A DNA stretch of 64,000 bases from Takakia lepidozioides (Eukaryota > Streptophyta > Takakiopsida > Takakiales > Takakiaceae): NCBI GenBank assembly GCA_030704615.1, contig CM060734.1:62636042-62700041 (forward strand), in the 5' to 3' direction. The notes below the pieces were generated by a model. It ran no database searches, was not told the DNA's origin, and saw nothing but the letters and a program-made list of their open reading frames with translations. Made by a program: the position numbers and the translations under genes. Below, piece after piece: positions 32,246 to 45,300 of the stretch (its first letter is position 1; each line of letters opens with the position of its first letter).

Positions 32246-32800
32246 CCTACCTCTTTAACCCTGGAATCAATCCAAAAATCAAAACAAGTAATCAAAACAA
32301 TGAAAACAAACAATAATTCGAACAAACAATAATTCGCTCAAACAAGCAAACAATCAAGCAAACAATGAATCAAGCATGCAACTTCTACCTTCCTGCAATC
32401 TCTGCAGCCCACGGAAGAATCCTCATTGCATGCACGAAGAAGACGGGAAAATTTTTTACCTGCTTGATGCCATTTCAGGCAAGGAACCTCCCTGCAGGGC
32501 TGGATGAGCTCTCTCGCTCGGGTGCGCACAACAGCTTCCGGGATAGCGTACTCTTTTGTTTTGCCCTCCTTTCACTCTGTCACACTCCCCCGCACACAGT
32601 GAATTGCTCAAACCCACACTCACTCCAACTCACGCTCCCTCGATCTCTCACTCTCTCGCTTCCTCGATCTCCACCTCTCTACCTCTTTCGCTAAGTCACT
32701 CTCTCTCGCACCTCTTCCTTGAGTCCAAAATTGAACAGTGCTTCCGCATGTATCAAATGAATGCAAAAGGAGACTCCTCCTTATATGTCTTACCACGTGT
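32246..32800. other. No gene recognised; CT-rich microsatellite-like stretch
   Basis: Contains AAACAAACAAT-type runs near 32,300-32,365 and a CT-rich stretch (TCTCTC/CCTC) at about 32,560-32,720. Confidence 0.4.
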
Positions 32801-32811
32801 GATCTCAACTG

Positions 32812-33270
32812 TTGGCGTTATGTCGCATCCGACGGTTTGTGGTCTCATGGAATGCACTGACTGCAGGATATGCTCAGCATGGGTGTGGTAGGGAGGCTTT
32901 GGAGACTTACGAGCAAATGATACATGAAGAGTTGATTCCCAACCAGGTCACGTTTGTCTGTGTTCTCAATGCTTGTGCCAGCCTGGCAGCCCTGAAAAAG
33001 GGTAAAGAGGTCCATGCTCACCTTGTAAACTCCGGAATTGTGCCAAATATCATCCTCGACACTGCCTTGGTTGACATTTATGCTAAATGTGGGAGCATAA
33101 AGGATGCACGTCGAGTGTTTGACAATATGGCTCAACGAAATGTGGTCTCATGGAATGCAATGATCGCATGATTTGCTCAACATGGGTGTGGTAGGGAGGC
33201 TTTGGAGACCTACGAAGTAATGGTACAGGATGGTGTGACACCCGACCGGGTCACATTCCTCTCTTATGGA
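32812..33270 (+). pseudogene. PPR fragment
   Basis: About three PPR motifs: GYAQHGCGREALETYEQM, VTFVCVLNACASLAALKKGK, LVDIYAKCGSIKDARRVFDN and NVVSWNAMIA. A TGA at 33,169-33,171 (where relatives have GGA) is followed in the same frame by FAQHGCGREALETYEVMVQD and TPDRVTF. Homology ends abruptly after TFL near 33,270. There is no N-terminal targeting sequence and no E or DYW domain. It is highly similar to the repeats at 47.5-49.6 kb, so it is a dispersed fragment of the same family. Confidence 0.85.
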
Positions 33271-34700
33271 TGAATGAAAGGCGGGATGTTTCCCAACGGT
33301 TCGCTGAGGACCCCTAAATTTATGCAGGTACAATCAATGATGCGACATGACTGTCAGTAATGAATGGACTCCACTAGTTTGTCCAGAGCGTTACGGCGCG
33401 GCAATCCGACGCCTTCATAAAGCGAACACCCTGGAATTATTGCGGGTTCCCATGACGGCGCTTATCCATGAGGGGAGTTGAATCATCCACTATTGCAGTC
33501 ATCTCATCCAGTATACGTCTGTTTCATCCGCGAAGGCTCTTATTTCATCCAATGATAAAATATTATTCATAGGTTCAATAATGAGGCATTGGGACGTGCA
33601 TCTGGGATTTGATTGGTCTCACGTTTTCTCTACCTATACCTCATCTACGGCTCCACGTTCATTGCGGCTACTTAATGTCACCTTGCCATAGATGGCCGCC
33701 GGCTCATCACAATGGCCTTAAGAGGCGGTCACTTTCGTCGCCGACTATTCTTTCTCTTGTATCATTAATTCAACATTGGATTTGCTGCTTCTCTGGTGCT
33801 TTGGATGTCAGATTCCAGATCTCGAATCAGTTAGTTATTCGCATTAGCCGCAATAACTTATGGACCCATTAATGTTCGGAGGATTTCAGACTCCTACTTG
33901 AATTTATGCTCTGGATGACACATAATAGCCACTAGATTACACGAAAGAGCATATCTAGGGCGACAATTTGTCGATCCATGACACTCCAAACACACCTCTA
34001 TAATGTGAACACGTCGACCTCATACTGTTTGACAATCCGTATAAGCGCCTGCCATTTTTTCCCTCTCAGTTGCTCTGGCTCGCTAATCTTCAGGACTGTC
34101 TGTTTTACGTTCATTCTTCCTTTTGTACTCCTGTCAATATTGAGAACCTCTCCACTTCATCTGGGTTTCTCTTCTGTCTCTCTACTCCTCTGTTCTCATC
34201 CACTGTCTGCAAAGATCTTACATACACACCCGACCGTTTTATGTACTTCGAATGATCACTCGCACTACAGCTGTTTCGTTCATCCATGTTTTTATTTATT
34301 CATCCATTTTCTTACTTGTCATCCGAAACTCGTCTACCATTATTCATTCGTCCTTCATTTCCTCCATTTGAACCACGCACGAACGCCCGTCGATGTGGTT
34401 CTATTTCTGTTATGGAGTCGTAGACAATGTTGTGCATTCGGGTCGTAGCTTTAGCAGATCCTATAATTTTCTACAAATTTCTGTTTCGACCAATAGAGAC
34501 CTACGTTCTACATTCTAATACATAATCCGAGAGTCCGAGTTCTATTTTCAATTTCCAAATCATTATAACCCTAAACGCGGGCGATCGCTCGAGGTTCTTT
34601 TTCATCTTCATCCTCAGTTTTTTTAAACAACCTTCAGTAACTTATTGTCTCATTCTTTCTTAGTGTCCATCGATATAGTGCCGAATCATTAATCACCAGA
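33271..34700. other. No gene recognised
   Basis: T- and C-rich sequence with short fortuitous frames. GC palindrome 14 is near its 3' end (34,574-34,597). Confidence 0.4.
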
Positions 34701-34739
34701 ATCTCTACTGTAGGATACACGCGCGATCGCGCGAGGTTC
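34574..34739. repeat. GC palindromes 14 and 15
   Basis: 34,574-34,597 (GCGGGCGATCGCTCGAGG) and 34,716-34,739 (ACGCGCGATCGCGCGAGGTT), just upstream of the DUF7869-type gene. Confidence 0.8.
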
Positions 34740-34759
34740 GTGGAAATGTCGTTGTTCCA

Positions 34760-37700
34760 AACTGGTCAACAAGTTTTCCTCACTCTTCAGGGTTGGAACT
34801 CTATCGTCGCAACAACATAATGTCTCAACGTCACTGGTTGCGGAAGTTGCCATGGACGACAGCTAAACGGGTCCACAATATCTGTTGTTATAGTGTCTTG
34901 CGATCCGACACATTCTTCTGTGTCGTTGCCATATCCGCACATGGATGCGGACTCTTTGGGAGAAGCAATTGGAACACCTGTCGTTTGGGATGTGGTGCAA
35001 ATTCAAAAAGATACTGGGACTGACACCAACACCAACAATGAGGTTCCTTAGTTCTCGGAGGTCGCATTGACATCTGCGGCTGATTACCATCCAAAATTCA
35101 ATGAACAAATTGAATCTGGCATGTCAAGGCTGTCTCCGAATAACGATGTTGCTATGGGTAGAGACAGTTGGAGAAATAAACTGTGTATTTCTCCTTGGAG
35201 ATGAACAAAGTGCTTTGTACGAGGGCAGAATTCAAGCATGTCATCCTGACGAGGTGATACTTTGTGAGAAAGTTGGAGAACATCACGTCGGGGTGCTCGT
35301 TACAAGGATTTTGAATGGCGGTTCGACCAATCTCATGTGTCTCGTGAACTGGCCATTGACGCAGACTCGGTTCATTGATAGTGGCAGGACATTGTCACAT
35401 GAGCTTCATAGATTCATCAATAGTCGGGAACAAACAGATATTGGTCATAACGAGAAAGGTGTGAAAAAAGCAGCATACCGGCATTTCAACAGACCAAAAA
35501 AAGATCCGAAAAAAGACGATTCCAAAAAGATAAATACTCGCCTCTCTATGCAGGCAGTTCGAGAAGTCAACTACAAACAATGTTGCAATTTACAGTGTTG
35601 CCAATATTTCGATTGGAGAAAAACACTCGCTATCCAGACCGCTTATTGGGGATCCTCTTACGACGAACGGAGAGAGCTCGGTTTTGATGTTCCCAAAAGA
35701 CTTCATCAAATCGACGGGGTTTCGACAAAGGCCTATATAACCATTGAGGGCGTTGATGTGTGTGAGACAGCTTGGTGGACAATTCACGGAATCGGTCGTT
35801 CAACCTACATGGAATACAAAAAACTAAGCAGAGAGGGTGTGGTTACACCGTTGCACGGGAATTCCGGAGTGAAACGGCCTCGTCCACAAACACGACAAGC
35901 TGAAGGAAACTTAATGTCAATTATAAACGGAAATTCCGATCTCATGCCTCATAAGACCCGTTGTATTGGAGACGGATGGAGAGATACTCTTCGAGTTCTC
36001 CCACCTGAATTGAACTGGAAAAAACTTCGCGAAGAGTGTAATGAGGTCAATTTTTTTTTTTTTTACCACTTTTCGAATTCTATATTTTTGGGGACCTTCC
36101 CTGTTTTGCTTCCACGCAATGTATCAGACCTCTCACTATTAAAGCTCGGGTGATCGCGCGAGGTTCATATCCCCCTGTCTGTCTTGCAGGCGAATAAAAT
36201 ATGTGGATTGAAGCCTATCTCCCAGGCAGCCGTCAGCAGAATCAGACAACGGATTTTTCCCAATGTCGAGGTTAGAAAAAATGGTAGCACGTTTGTCAAA
36301 TGCACAGACTGTGAGATGCTCAAAGAACTAATCAAGAAGTCGGTCAAACGTAGCGATGAGCAGGCCTCGCACAAGAAAGCACTTGATAAGCACCTCAGGC
36401 TTCAGGAGTCTTGCAGGAGACTCTATCACAGCTGGAGGAATGAATTAGCTATGATGTCGTCCGAGTTCCTCTGCATCATTCATGACAAGGTGGATCATCG
36501 GAAAACAGCTATTCCAAGGTTGCAGACGACGAACAAGATGGTCTCTGGCTTAGGTCAGCTTCCAATCTTGCTAACCGGAATGGTCACACATGGCCACAGG
36601 GACGGAGCCTACGGACAGTACTCTCTGGACTTCTGGCCGGGAGACCCGAACTTCACGATTGGCTCTCTAGCAAGATGCCTCCGCTAACTAGAGAAGCCCT
36701 CTTGCCGCGAAAGTCGTAACATCTTTGACCACCCACCTCAGAATTCCTTTTTCGAATCTCTCATGAAGGGTAAATCGAGGTGTCTTGACGTCCTGAAACC
36801 TTTCGGCGATAAGGAGAAGAAAAAAAGAAAAGTCACACTTCCGCGAAGACTCTACCTGCAGTTGGACAACTGCGTGAAGGAAAACAAAAATAGGTGGATG
36901 CTGGCTTTTCTGTCGCTCCTAACTGCAAGAGGAGTGTTTGAGGAGATTCAGATGGGATTTCTCATGGTTGGCCATACCCATGAGGACATCGACGGATTCT
37001 TCAATTATTTATCGAAAAAGCTGAAGAAAAACAACACCTACGTTCTCTCCGATCTTATGAGGTTTTTTATAATATCTCAAGATCTGCAATTTATTCCTCA
37101 AATCATTCAAGAGGTGCCAGATTTCAAGGCGTATGTGGACGGTTGCATTCTCGATGGAAAAGATGCTTTAGTTGGGCAAACATAAATGCATGTATTTCGA
37201 TTCTATGTAGATGAAGATGGTTGGCCTGTCATGAAGTTTAAGAAGTTTGCTACTGATTCTGAGTGGCTCCCCAAAAAAAAGTGCGGTGAAGATGTAGAAG
37301 TCGAATCCCGATGGATCTCCAAAGTTCCCTATGGCAGTACAACCCAGGGCTGTAAAAAAAACACCAATTTGGGGTGTGGGAGATGACTTATCCGAAAAAC
37401 AGTCTTTTATCAAAACTGAAATTAAAAAATACTGGGAGTTCTGGAAGAAGGGGATGATGCTTGACGATCATTATCGTGACATCATGATACAGTATGATCA
37501 ATACTGGGAAGCAATCCTTGCAGAACTTGATCTTCCCATTCCTGGAGAATCACGACATTCAATCGCGCTTAAAGGGGGTTTTTGGCCCTCAACCAAATGG
37601 GCTGTCAACCACCACAGAGCCGGAATCCATACACCCGCAGAGGATGATCTGTCGGAAGAAGATAAAGTCATGGAGCCGTAGCCCCCGATGTGATAGACCG

Positions 37701-38129
37701 AAGCAGCCTCTAAATCCGTTCAAGGACATTGAGAACGGATTCTTCGTCTTGGCTCGACCAGTAGATACTGCGACGTTTCCAGTTTGGATGGGGATGGCAA
37801 TAACGGATGTGGTCCGCGACAGAGGATCCAGGAATTTTAAGAAGGTTCACGTCCAATAATGGAGACCCAAGAAAGGAGGAAGCCCTTCCGATTTGGACAG
37901 GTACAAATATTGTTCATCCAAAGTTTGGGAGTTCAATCCAGATGATCCCCCTCAATGGATTCACATTAACTCTGTCGTTTGGACAATGTCCGTCAGAAAA
38001 AACACGACACGTAATAGCTCCAAGAAAATTACCGCAGTGGAAGCGGAGAAAGCACGAGCAAATTTGGATGAGGCCAATCAACAGTCAGACAATGAAAACA
38101 ATGCAACCTCGGGCAGAGAACAAGGTTGA
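34760..38129 (+). pseudogene. DUF7869-type (RNase H/DDE-like) gene, broken
   Basis: Likely the core gene of the palindrome-marked element. The N-terminal part (34.76-35.18 kb, ending NNDVAMGRDSWRN) and the next frame (CHPDEVILCEKVGEHH, KQCCNLQCCQYFDW, IEGVDVCETAWW) precede an intron: GAG|GTCAAT at 36,045/36,046, acceptor TTGCAG|GCG at 36,190, phase 0, with a palindrome inside. Then follow a Cys pair (KCTDCEM), HLRLQESCRRLYHSWRNELA, IIHDKVDHRKTAIPRL, YLQLDNCVKENKNRW and GFLMVGHTHEDIDGFFNYLS, whose spaced acidic residues resemble a DDE-type RNase H fold. The C-terminal part (FPVWMGMAITDV, WEFNPDDPPQWI) is typical of this family, identified from memory. TAA stops at 36,685, 37,183 and 37,857 and frameshifts near 37,340 and 37,680 break it. 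Confidence 0.65.
36143..36166. repeat. GC palindrome 16, in the DUF7869-gene intron
   Basis: CTCGGGTGATCGCGCGAGG, lying 24 bases before the acceptor exon. A weaker relative (GAACCTCGAGTGATCATCCG) is at 38,291-38,318, just beyond the gene. Confidence 0.75.
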
Positions 38130-38834
38130 CAAGGACATATTGTGGAGGTTCACTTCTCGGCATGTTTTCAAGAATAAAACTAATGTTTTACCTCCACTCT
38201 CCATTTGTTTCTCTTCACGTGTTCAAATATTAATCTACCTTCTTTGCCAGCCATCAGTTTTTTTCCGGACCTCATCTCTGTAATGTTTCAGGAACCTCGA
38301 GTGATCATCCGGAGTTCCTAGTTTTTCTGATGTCACTGCTTGCTTCTCTTTGCAGTTCCTCTCTCACATTACACCCATTTCTTTTGGTTCTCTGGTTCTC
38401 ACCAAAGTGTCTTCTCCTCAAAAGATTCGCACATCTCCTTCATTCTCGGTCCACATGGTCGTATTGTTGGGCTCAATATGATTGGTCTAAAAAATGTCCT
38501 GAGTATAAACCGCGTGACAATTTGTGAAAGTTGTTGCTTCAATGGATAAGCTTACTCGCGGTTTACTGCTTATGAATATTGTGAATATTGTGAATCTTCT
38601 CCCATTACTCGTCAGTAGCTTTCTGTAAGTCTGGCTTCAAGTACAGAGTTACATTTCCTTTACTGCCTTTTCGGACTATCTTAAGATTCTTCTCAATTTT
38701 CTTTGTCACTAATCAGTCCTGAACCTCGCTTTGCCACCCGTTATTCCGTGTCATCTCAGGTCAATTTATCTTGGGTCTGTTTATCTTATTAGGACCTTCT
38801 AAAGACAATACTTCTGGGGCTTTCAGTCCTTACA
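38130..38834. other. No gene recognised
   Basis: T-rich noncoding sequence after the DUF7869-type gene; no terminal repeat of the element is visible. Confidence 0.4.
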
Positions 38835-39745
38835 TTGTCCTCACCTTAAACCATATACCCTAAACCTAATTCGAATGTTTGATGCGCATTCTTCAAGGGT
38901 TACAAGGTTGGGCATAATAGAATGGCCCTTGGGATATTTAATTCAAGTCTAATTTCTTAGGTGACAAGTCACTTGTACACTTTCCCAGTTTTTTTGGTCC
39001 ATTCATACCCAGTAGTATGTTTACTACACTACTCAACTCCGTACCCTAAAACCTAATTCCAATGTCTGATGCCTATTTAATTTATTGCTTCCAGTTTTGG
39101 GTGCGGTTGAAGTGGAGGGGATATTTCCTGAATTGTTGTACGACCTCCACATAAAGACTCACATTCCATAATTGTTTGTCCATTTATAGTTCTCTAAACC
39201 CTAAACCCTAAGCCCTTAAATGTAACTCCATTGTTTGATGCGCATTCTTCATAGATTAGATACAATCTGTGGTTGGGAAATTTTATTCCCTAAACCCTAA
39301 ATCATAGGTGACAAGTCATCTGTACCCTTCCCAATATTTTCTTTTCCATTCATACCAAGTACTATGGTTAGTACCCTCGCAAACTATATACCCTAAAACC
39401 TAATTTCAATGTTTGATGCTTATTTATTTATTACTTCCAATTTTGGGTACGGTCGAAGTGGCGGGGATAATATTTCATGAATTGTTCTACGTATGGGTAA
39501 AGACTCAAACTCCAGTTTTTCTAAATTCCTAAACCCTAAACCAAACTCCACTGTTTGATTCACATTCCTCATAGAAATTTGGATACAATCTGTGGTTGGG
39601 ATATTTCATTAACAAATTTTCATAGGTGCCAAGTCATCTGTACACTTTCCCATATTTTATTTTCCATTCATACCAAATACTATGTTTCAATGTACCCTAG
39701 CAAACTCTATAACCTAAAACCTAATTCCAGCTTGGTTCAATGACT
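38835..39745. repeat. Tandem repeat (about 310-350 bp) with telomere-like CCCTAAA words
   Basis: The phrase GGTGACAAGTCA followed by TGTAC recurs at about 38,961, 39,308 and (as GGTGCCAAGTCA) 39,616. The phrases CCTAAAACCTAATT and TTTGATGC recur at matching offsets. Several units contain CCCTAAACCCTAAA, the plant telomere word, for example near 39,198-39,215 and 39,288-39,301. About three diverged units. Confidence 0.8.
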
Positions 39746-40192
39746 TTATAGCTTAATCTATATGACACTCTTCCACAATATTTGGTTGTCATTTGAACCT
39801 TTTGGAATGATCCCTAAATATTTTGAAACATAATTCACATGTTTCATTGAAATCCAACCTTATTAAAATTCAACGTTTTAATCCATCAATTGAAAACTCG
39901 CAATACATTGGTTTATGGTACTACTATACTGTAAGCATGGTATGGATGTTTACTTTTCATTTGTATATTATCTTTTTGAATCATCTGATTATGTCATACA
40001 TCTGTCAATTTATTAATAACTTCATTCAATCGATCTTATCTTTATAATTTTCTGATGCAAAGTACGTCATTGGACTTACCATTCGATGTTACATGAATGG
40101 GATTGTGTAACTTCACAAGTTAAATGACTCAATATTCCACGATATTATTATTATTACCTGAATTAATTTTATATATTAAGTTTGGTCCGGAT
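39746..40192. other. AT-rich sequence and LINE 3' tail
   Basis: No gene. The minus-strand LINE ends near 40,145-40,160 in a tail of AAT/ATA repeats. Confidence 0.5.
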
Positions 40193-42380
40193 TTAAGCCA
40201 AAAGTCCGGAATTACTTAAAATAGGGTTCAAAGAGCCCGTCAATGAATTAGATCCCATCCAGGTTGGCTCTAACAGTCTGAGATTTGCAGGGTAGGATGC
40301 CAGAGAGATCCAATATGTGGGCAGACCACTGGTAAGCAAATCCCAGCCAGCCACAGACCTTCTATTAGAGAGGTTGGAGGTGGGCGAAATCCTGGGGATG
40401 AGAGCACCGTTTTCCCATAAGTGAGAGAAGTGGCTAATGTTAGCTGCCTCCCAGTGAGCCCAACGGCCGGAACATTTGAGCAACAATTCAGATTCACCGT
40501 TGGAGTTGCCAAATAGTGGCTGTCTGTGGGCTTGAGCTGTAAAAGATGAGGACGCATTCTAACCCATGCAGCCCAGATTGTTTTCCAGGCCTCAGAGCCA
40601 GCATTGGGTACTCTATTGGAAGAGCCACCTTGTACTATCCATTTCAGCAAGGGAGGCCACAGAGGTGAAGAAGAAGGCCTGGCGTTCAAGATATGGTGCC
40701 TAACCAAGATACTCCAAGGAGCTTTGAGGTTGGAGAACAACCGAGGCACCTATTTTGCCAACAACGCACAGATTTGTGTATCCGGATCAAAGATGCCAAG
40801 TCCCCCTAGCTTTTTCTTTTGCGTGATCTGATCCCAATTCACAAAAGCTCTTCTATTTGGTCTGGTTTGAGATCCCCCCCAGATGAAGTTACGAATGAGA
40901 GACTTCGCTTTCTTAATCATAATCGATCTAGGTGACCAGACTGCTGAACCGAACCAGCAAGAATTGGAGAGGATCTGGTTTGCTACCAGAGCTCTACCCA
41001 CAATAGATAGCTCCAATAAGCAAACTTTCTCTTTAGCATAGCAAGGGTAGGCTCCCATCTTTGGAGATCACTTAAACCGTGCCCGATTTGGTAACCTAAA
41101 AGCACATGTGCTTCCCCCTACTGCAGCCATCGAAGATTGTCTTCCTCTCCCCAAGGCTGACGATGAGAATCAGCAGCTTCAGCCGAAAGCTCGGATAGCA
41201 ACCCCACAGATTTACCCCAGTTCACCCTAAGACCAGAGGCCTCAAAAGGTGGATAACGATCTAAGAGTACAGGCCACATTTTCAGAAGAGCTGTTGTCAA
41301 TAAGCAGCACGGTGTCGTCTGCATACATGAAGGATTTTACACTGTAATCGGAGAGGGGGGGTGAGGTACCCTGAGGCCCACTATATCATCACGGTCCTGC
41401 AGGAGATGACCCAATCCGTCCGCAGCAATAAGGAAGAGAAAAGGGGAGAGGGGACAACCTTGCCTAACAGAATGAAAGAGGCGAAAAGGTTTAGATAAGG
41501 CTCCATTAATCATAATCTTACTACTAGCGGAAATGAGGAGGATTTTGACCCAATCTAAAAACCCTCCAGAAATGTCACACCTCTCAATTGCAGCGAACAG
41601 ATAGTCCCAGCCAATGTTGTCAAAAGCTTTTTCGAAATCGAGCATAAGGAGTGCCAGAGGTTGACTAGCTACTTTCGCATGGTGCAAGGCTTCATTCACT
41701 AGGAGAATGTTGTCGAGTATCATTCTCTTCTTAATAAAGCCAGATTGCTCAGGGCAAATGAGCTTGTTCAACAAAGGCTGGAGGCGAATGGACAACGCTT
41801 TGGCAATAATCTTGTACACCGAGTTCAAGAGAGTAATAGGCCTATAGGTGCGGCTGTCATCTCTATTGCCTTTTTTAAAGATCAGGGTAATGACCCCTTG
41901 AGATAGTTGGGAGGGCATAATGCCCTTTGCCAAAATATCGTGCGTCGTGGCCAATAAATCCCCACTCATTTCAGCCCAAAGGGCCTTGAAAAGTTCCACC
42001 GGCAAGCCATCTAAACCTGGAGACTTGAAAGAAGAAAGCATTTCTAGGGCATCCCCCAGCTCTATCTCAGAGAAGGGGGCCGAAAGAGATTGCAGCTCCT
42101 CAGTCGAGATGATGGAAGGAATAGGGTCCAAGACCGCATTCTTAGAGGCCGTATGCTACTAGCTGACTTTGGATCTGCTGAACAGGTTAGCGAAGTAAGA
42201 GGCCGCATAGGATGTCATAGCTTTTGGGTCAGAGAGAGGCACACCCTGGTGATCCGCGAAGGAGCTGATTGTCGTTGCATCTCTGTGTTGTTTAGCCTTT
42301 TGGAAGAAGTACTGCGACATTTTTTCCCCCCTTTAAAGTCCAGTTGATACCAGCCTTTCTACGGACGGCATCCTCCTTGG
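40193..42380 (-). mobile_element. 5'-truncated L1-type LINE (reverse transcriptase)
   Basis: The minus strand encodes the end of the linker before the reverse transcriptase (WTLKGGKKMSQYFFQKAKQH) near 42.33 kb. Then come the RT blocks FKSPGLDGLPVELFKALW, GVITLIFKKGNRDD, YRPITLLNSVYKIIAKAL, EQSGFIKKRMILDN, MLDFEKAFDNIGW and VRQGCPLSPFLFLI, and after a frameshift in a G/C run near 41,355 the catalytic FMYADDT. Downstream are the thumb-like KAKSLIRNFIWGG and a C-terminal region ending at 40,193. The endonuclease and ORF1 are absent, so the copy is truncated at its 5' side, as is usual for LINEs. Several stops and frameshifts make it inactive. RT order and YADD place it with plant L1 elements. 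Confidence 0.9.
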
Positions 42381-42389
42381 ACTGAAGTA

Positions 42390-45300
42390 GCCCTTGATAC
42401 ATAATATATATAATATATTAAACTATTAATGCATATCATGATGCATTTGTTGATTTGTTTGCGTAGATATGATTATGTGTGTTAGTTCTTGACTAGGGAG
42501 GGCGAAATGATGCCCATTAAGGAATGGAGGGGGTGCGTCAATATGCTGTGGAGGGAGGCCTTAGAAACACACACTTGGAATGTATGGCATTTAGAAATAC
42601 ATTTCATTTTGATTCCTTTCAAGATGACAACAAGAATGTATCCATCGCTTACGTGGGTAATAATCCATATCCATAACAAATGTGTCTACCAATTGGAAGT
42701 TTCATCATACGTCTTTCTCATAAATGAAGCAATACAATTTTGCTCCCTTTTGTAGCCTTTCATTTTGATTCCAACAAAAGGGGACGGAGGCCTTGCATGT
42801 CATATCAAACAGCAAGCTATGAACTATGAACCTTGTCACCAAAACTACAACTACAATTTAAAACTACTAGGAAGATCCAGCTCGCTTTCTAAGTCAAAGA
42901 GAAAAGCAGGAAATCTTCGAAACATCTGAAAGCATTCAATCTTCTAAAGAACTAGAAAGAGTAGAAGAAAGAAAGAGGAAAGAGGAAGAGGATTTCCCTG
43001 TAGGTTAACGGGGGGTACATTGTTTTGATCAGTAGGTTTCGTGGACCAGTTTTTTCATATCCTGTTTGAGAAGAATGTTGTCAGGGACCTATTACCTTCA
43101 GTGTGGTTGGGTATGGCAGGTGTAAGGGAGCCATTAGTTCTGTTTTACCTGGATTGATAAACATCCTGCATATGTTGAAGTGGGCCCTCAGAGTCTTGGA
43201 GGATGTTTGGGTGATGTTCCAATATGTCAGCTGACAGTCTGGGACAATAACACATTGGTAGATGGGAAAGATACAGAACAAGCACACTTGAAATTGGTTG
43301 GCAAACTCGTGGATGAGTTCACAGATGGTTTGTCCACAGATGGATCGGAACTACAGAGGAAACTAAAACGCCGAGGAACTGCTGATGAAGAAGAGGCTCT
43401 GACAGACAAGTACTTCTTATGTAAGTATTAAGAAGATGACAACCTATGACCTCACGCAAGTTACACCTTCAAGAAATCCTTGAATCTTGCACTGAAAATT
43501 CTGTTGAGAATCTGTTTTGACATTCAGCCACGAAAGATACCAGCAAGTTACACCACTTTTGCCAATGGGTCAAACCAACTCGGCAACTTCCTTTACTGAT
43601 AGAACAGAGCACAGAAGAAAATCACGACAACTAAATCCTTATTACTGTGGATGTGAATCTCAATTGTTGTGGGTCTCTGGACCCCCAAATTAGCTTCCTT
43701 CATCGACACAACTTGGGATTGACCATTTCTTCTCCTGTCTGTGAGCAATGTAGCAATGTTTCGAGAGGGGGACGCATATGATCGCTCTATTCTAACTCCT
43801 TCACGGTCGCAGGTATGGATCCGTGTTGCGGGCACTTCTGAGCGCGGATGCAGAAGCTTTGCCCAAGGCCCTGTATTCTTCTTGATCGGATGGACCCACA
43901 TCATGCAGCGGGTTGAAGGGCGGGGCTGTGGAGCTGAAGTCTGGTTCGAGACCCTTGCAATTGATGGCTACGAGCCCCTTCCAGTTTGCAGAGCAGGCGA
44001 CGAAAGGTATGGACATGTATTTCCTGATGTGTTCTGTTTTCAATGTTTTCTGAAGGTTTTGGTATCTCCATTCCAGAGAGAGAGTGTGTGTGTTACAAAG
44101 TATGTCAAAGCTAGACAAGGAAACACTAAACACTATGTGTCGGGCAAGGGTGCGCCTCCTGCCATGGCATGGCCCTTCTTAGCCTCAATAGGTTTGACGG
44201 GTTTCTACCACCCTTGGCAAACACCTCAGCTACGGTGGTAAGCTCCGCAAACATCGGGGCGGTCTAGTATCTCTTTTTAATGACATCAGACAACCTGATT
44301 TAGGCACCATCGAACTGCCTCTACTCGGATCTGCCTCCATCCTTCCCTTAACATATCCTTACTAGAAAACCAGATGGACAAAGGTTAGACAAGCTGCAAC
44401 CTATCCCATCACAATTCTGTGAGAAGAATGTACTCATAAGAGATTCTTTGCCATAGCCTTGGGCCATAAGACAGGGAATAGGCACTACCTTTGTGGCGGG
44501 CTCACTTCGGTAGTGGGACTTACCTTATATAAACAATTCGTTGGGGCTTACAGATTTCCTGTATAAAGCCTTTACACTAGCATCAATCTGCTGTGTGTGA
44601 GCTGCCCAGCTTGGCCTCGAGATTTTCAAAGTTGGTGAAAAGAGAACAATGTTCTTGATGTTCCTGAAGAGGGACTCTCTGGTGAGAATATCCTGGACAA
44701 TGTATCAGGAAATTATGGACATTGTCTTGAGGCTGCCTGGACATCAGACAGTCACAATCTCCTTTTCCTCTCTGCATTTATTTTTGTTTCAAAGGTAGGC
44801 TCCCCACCCTGGGTTTGAATTTCAGTCTAGTGCCACGGGTAGGTAGGCCCTTGAGATCATCCTTAAGGTCCTTGCCCATGTCACAGCCTGGAAACAAGTT
44901 CAGGAAAGTCTTTTCCTAACTTCATTGTCCTCGGACAGTCTAGTGATCTGATTATGGCTTTAGACACTACAGCCTTCAGGTCAGCTTCATCTAGCAAGGT
45001 CAATGACTAAAGACTTCCAAATCTCTTATACCCTTTTCTGCCAGGACTCAGCCTGTTTAACAGGATGGTCTTGCATCCAAGAAATGGAGTCAATTATCTT
45101 AGGGTTTCTGGTATTAGACATCCGATTCAACTGACCCCACCATCTGACCTTGAACTGATCATGTCGAGAGCTTCGTCGAGGTGCAAGGACCGGCATATGA
45201 GCAAGGATATGTCATGCACTGGTTGAATTCATTGCTGATATTGGCGAAAGCCTGGGATATATGAGGTAGATTAATCCTGCTGCAGAGTATACTCTTGAGT

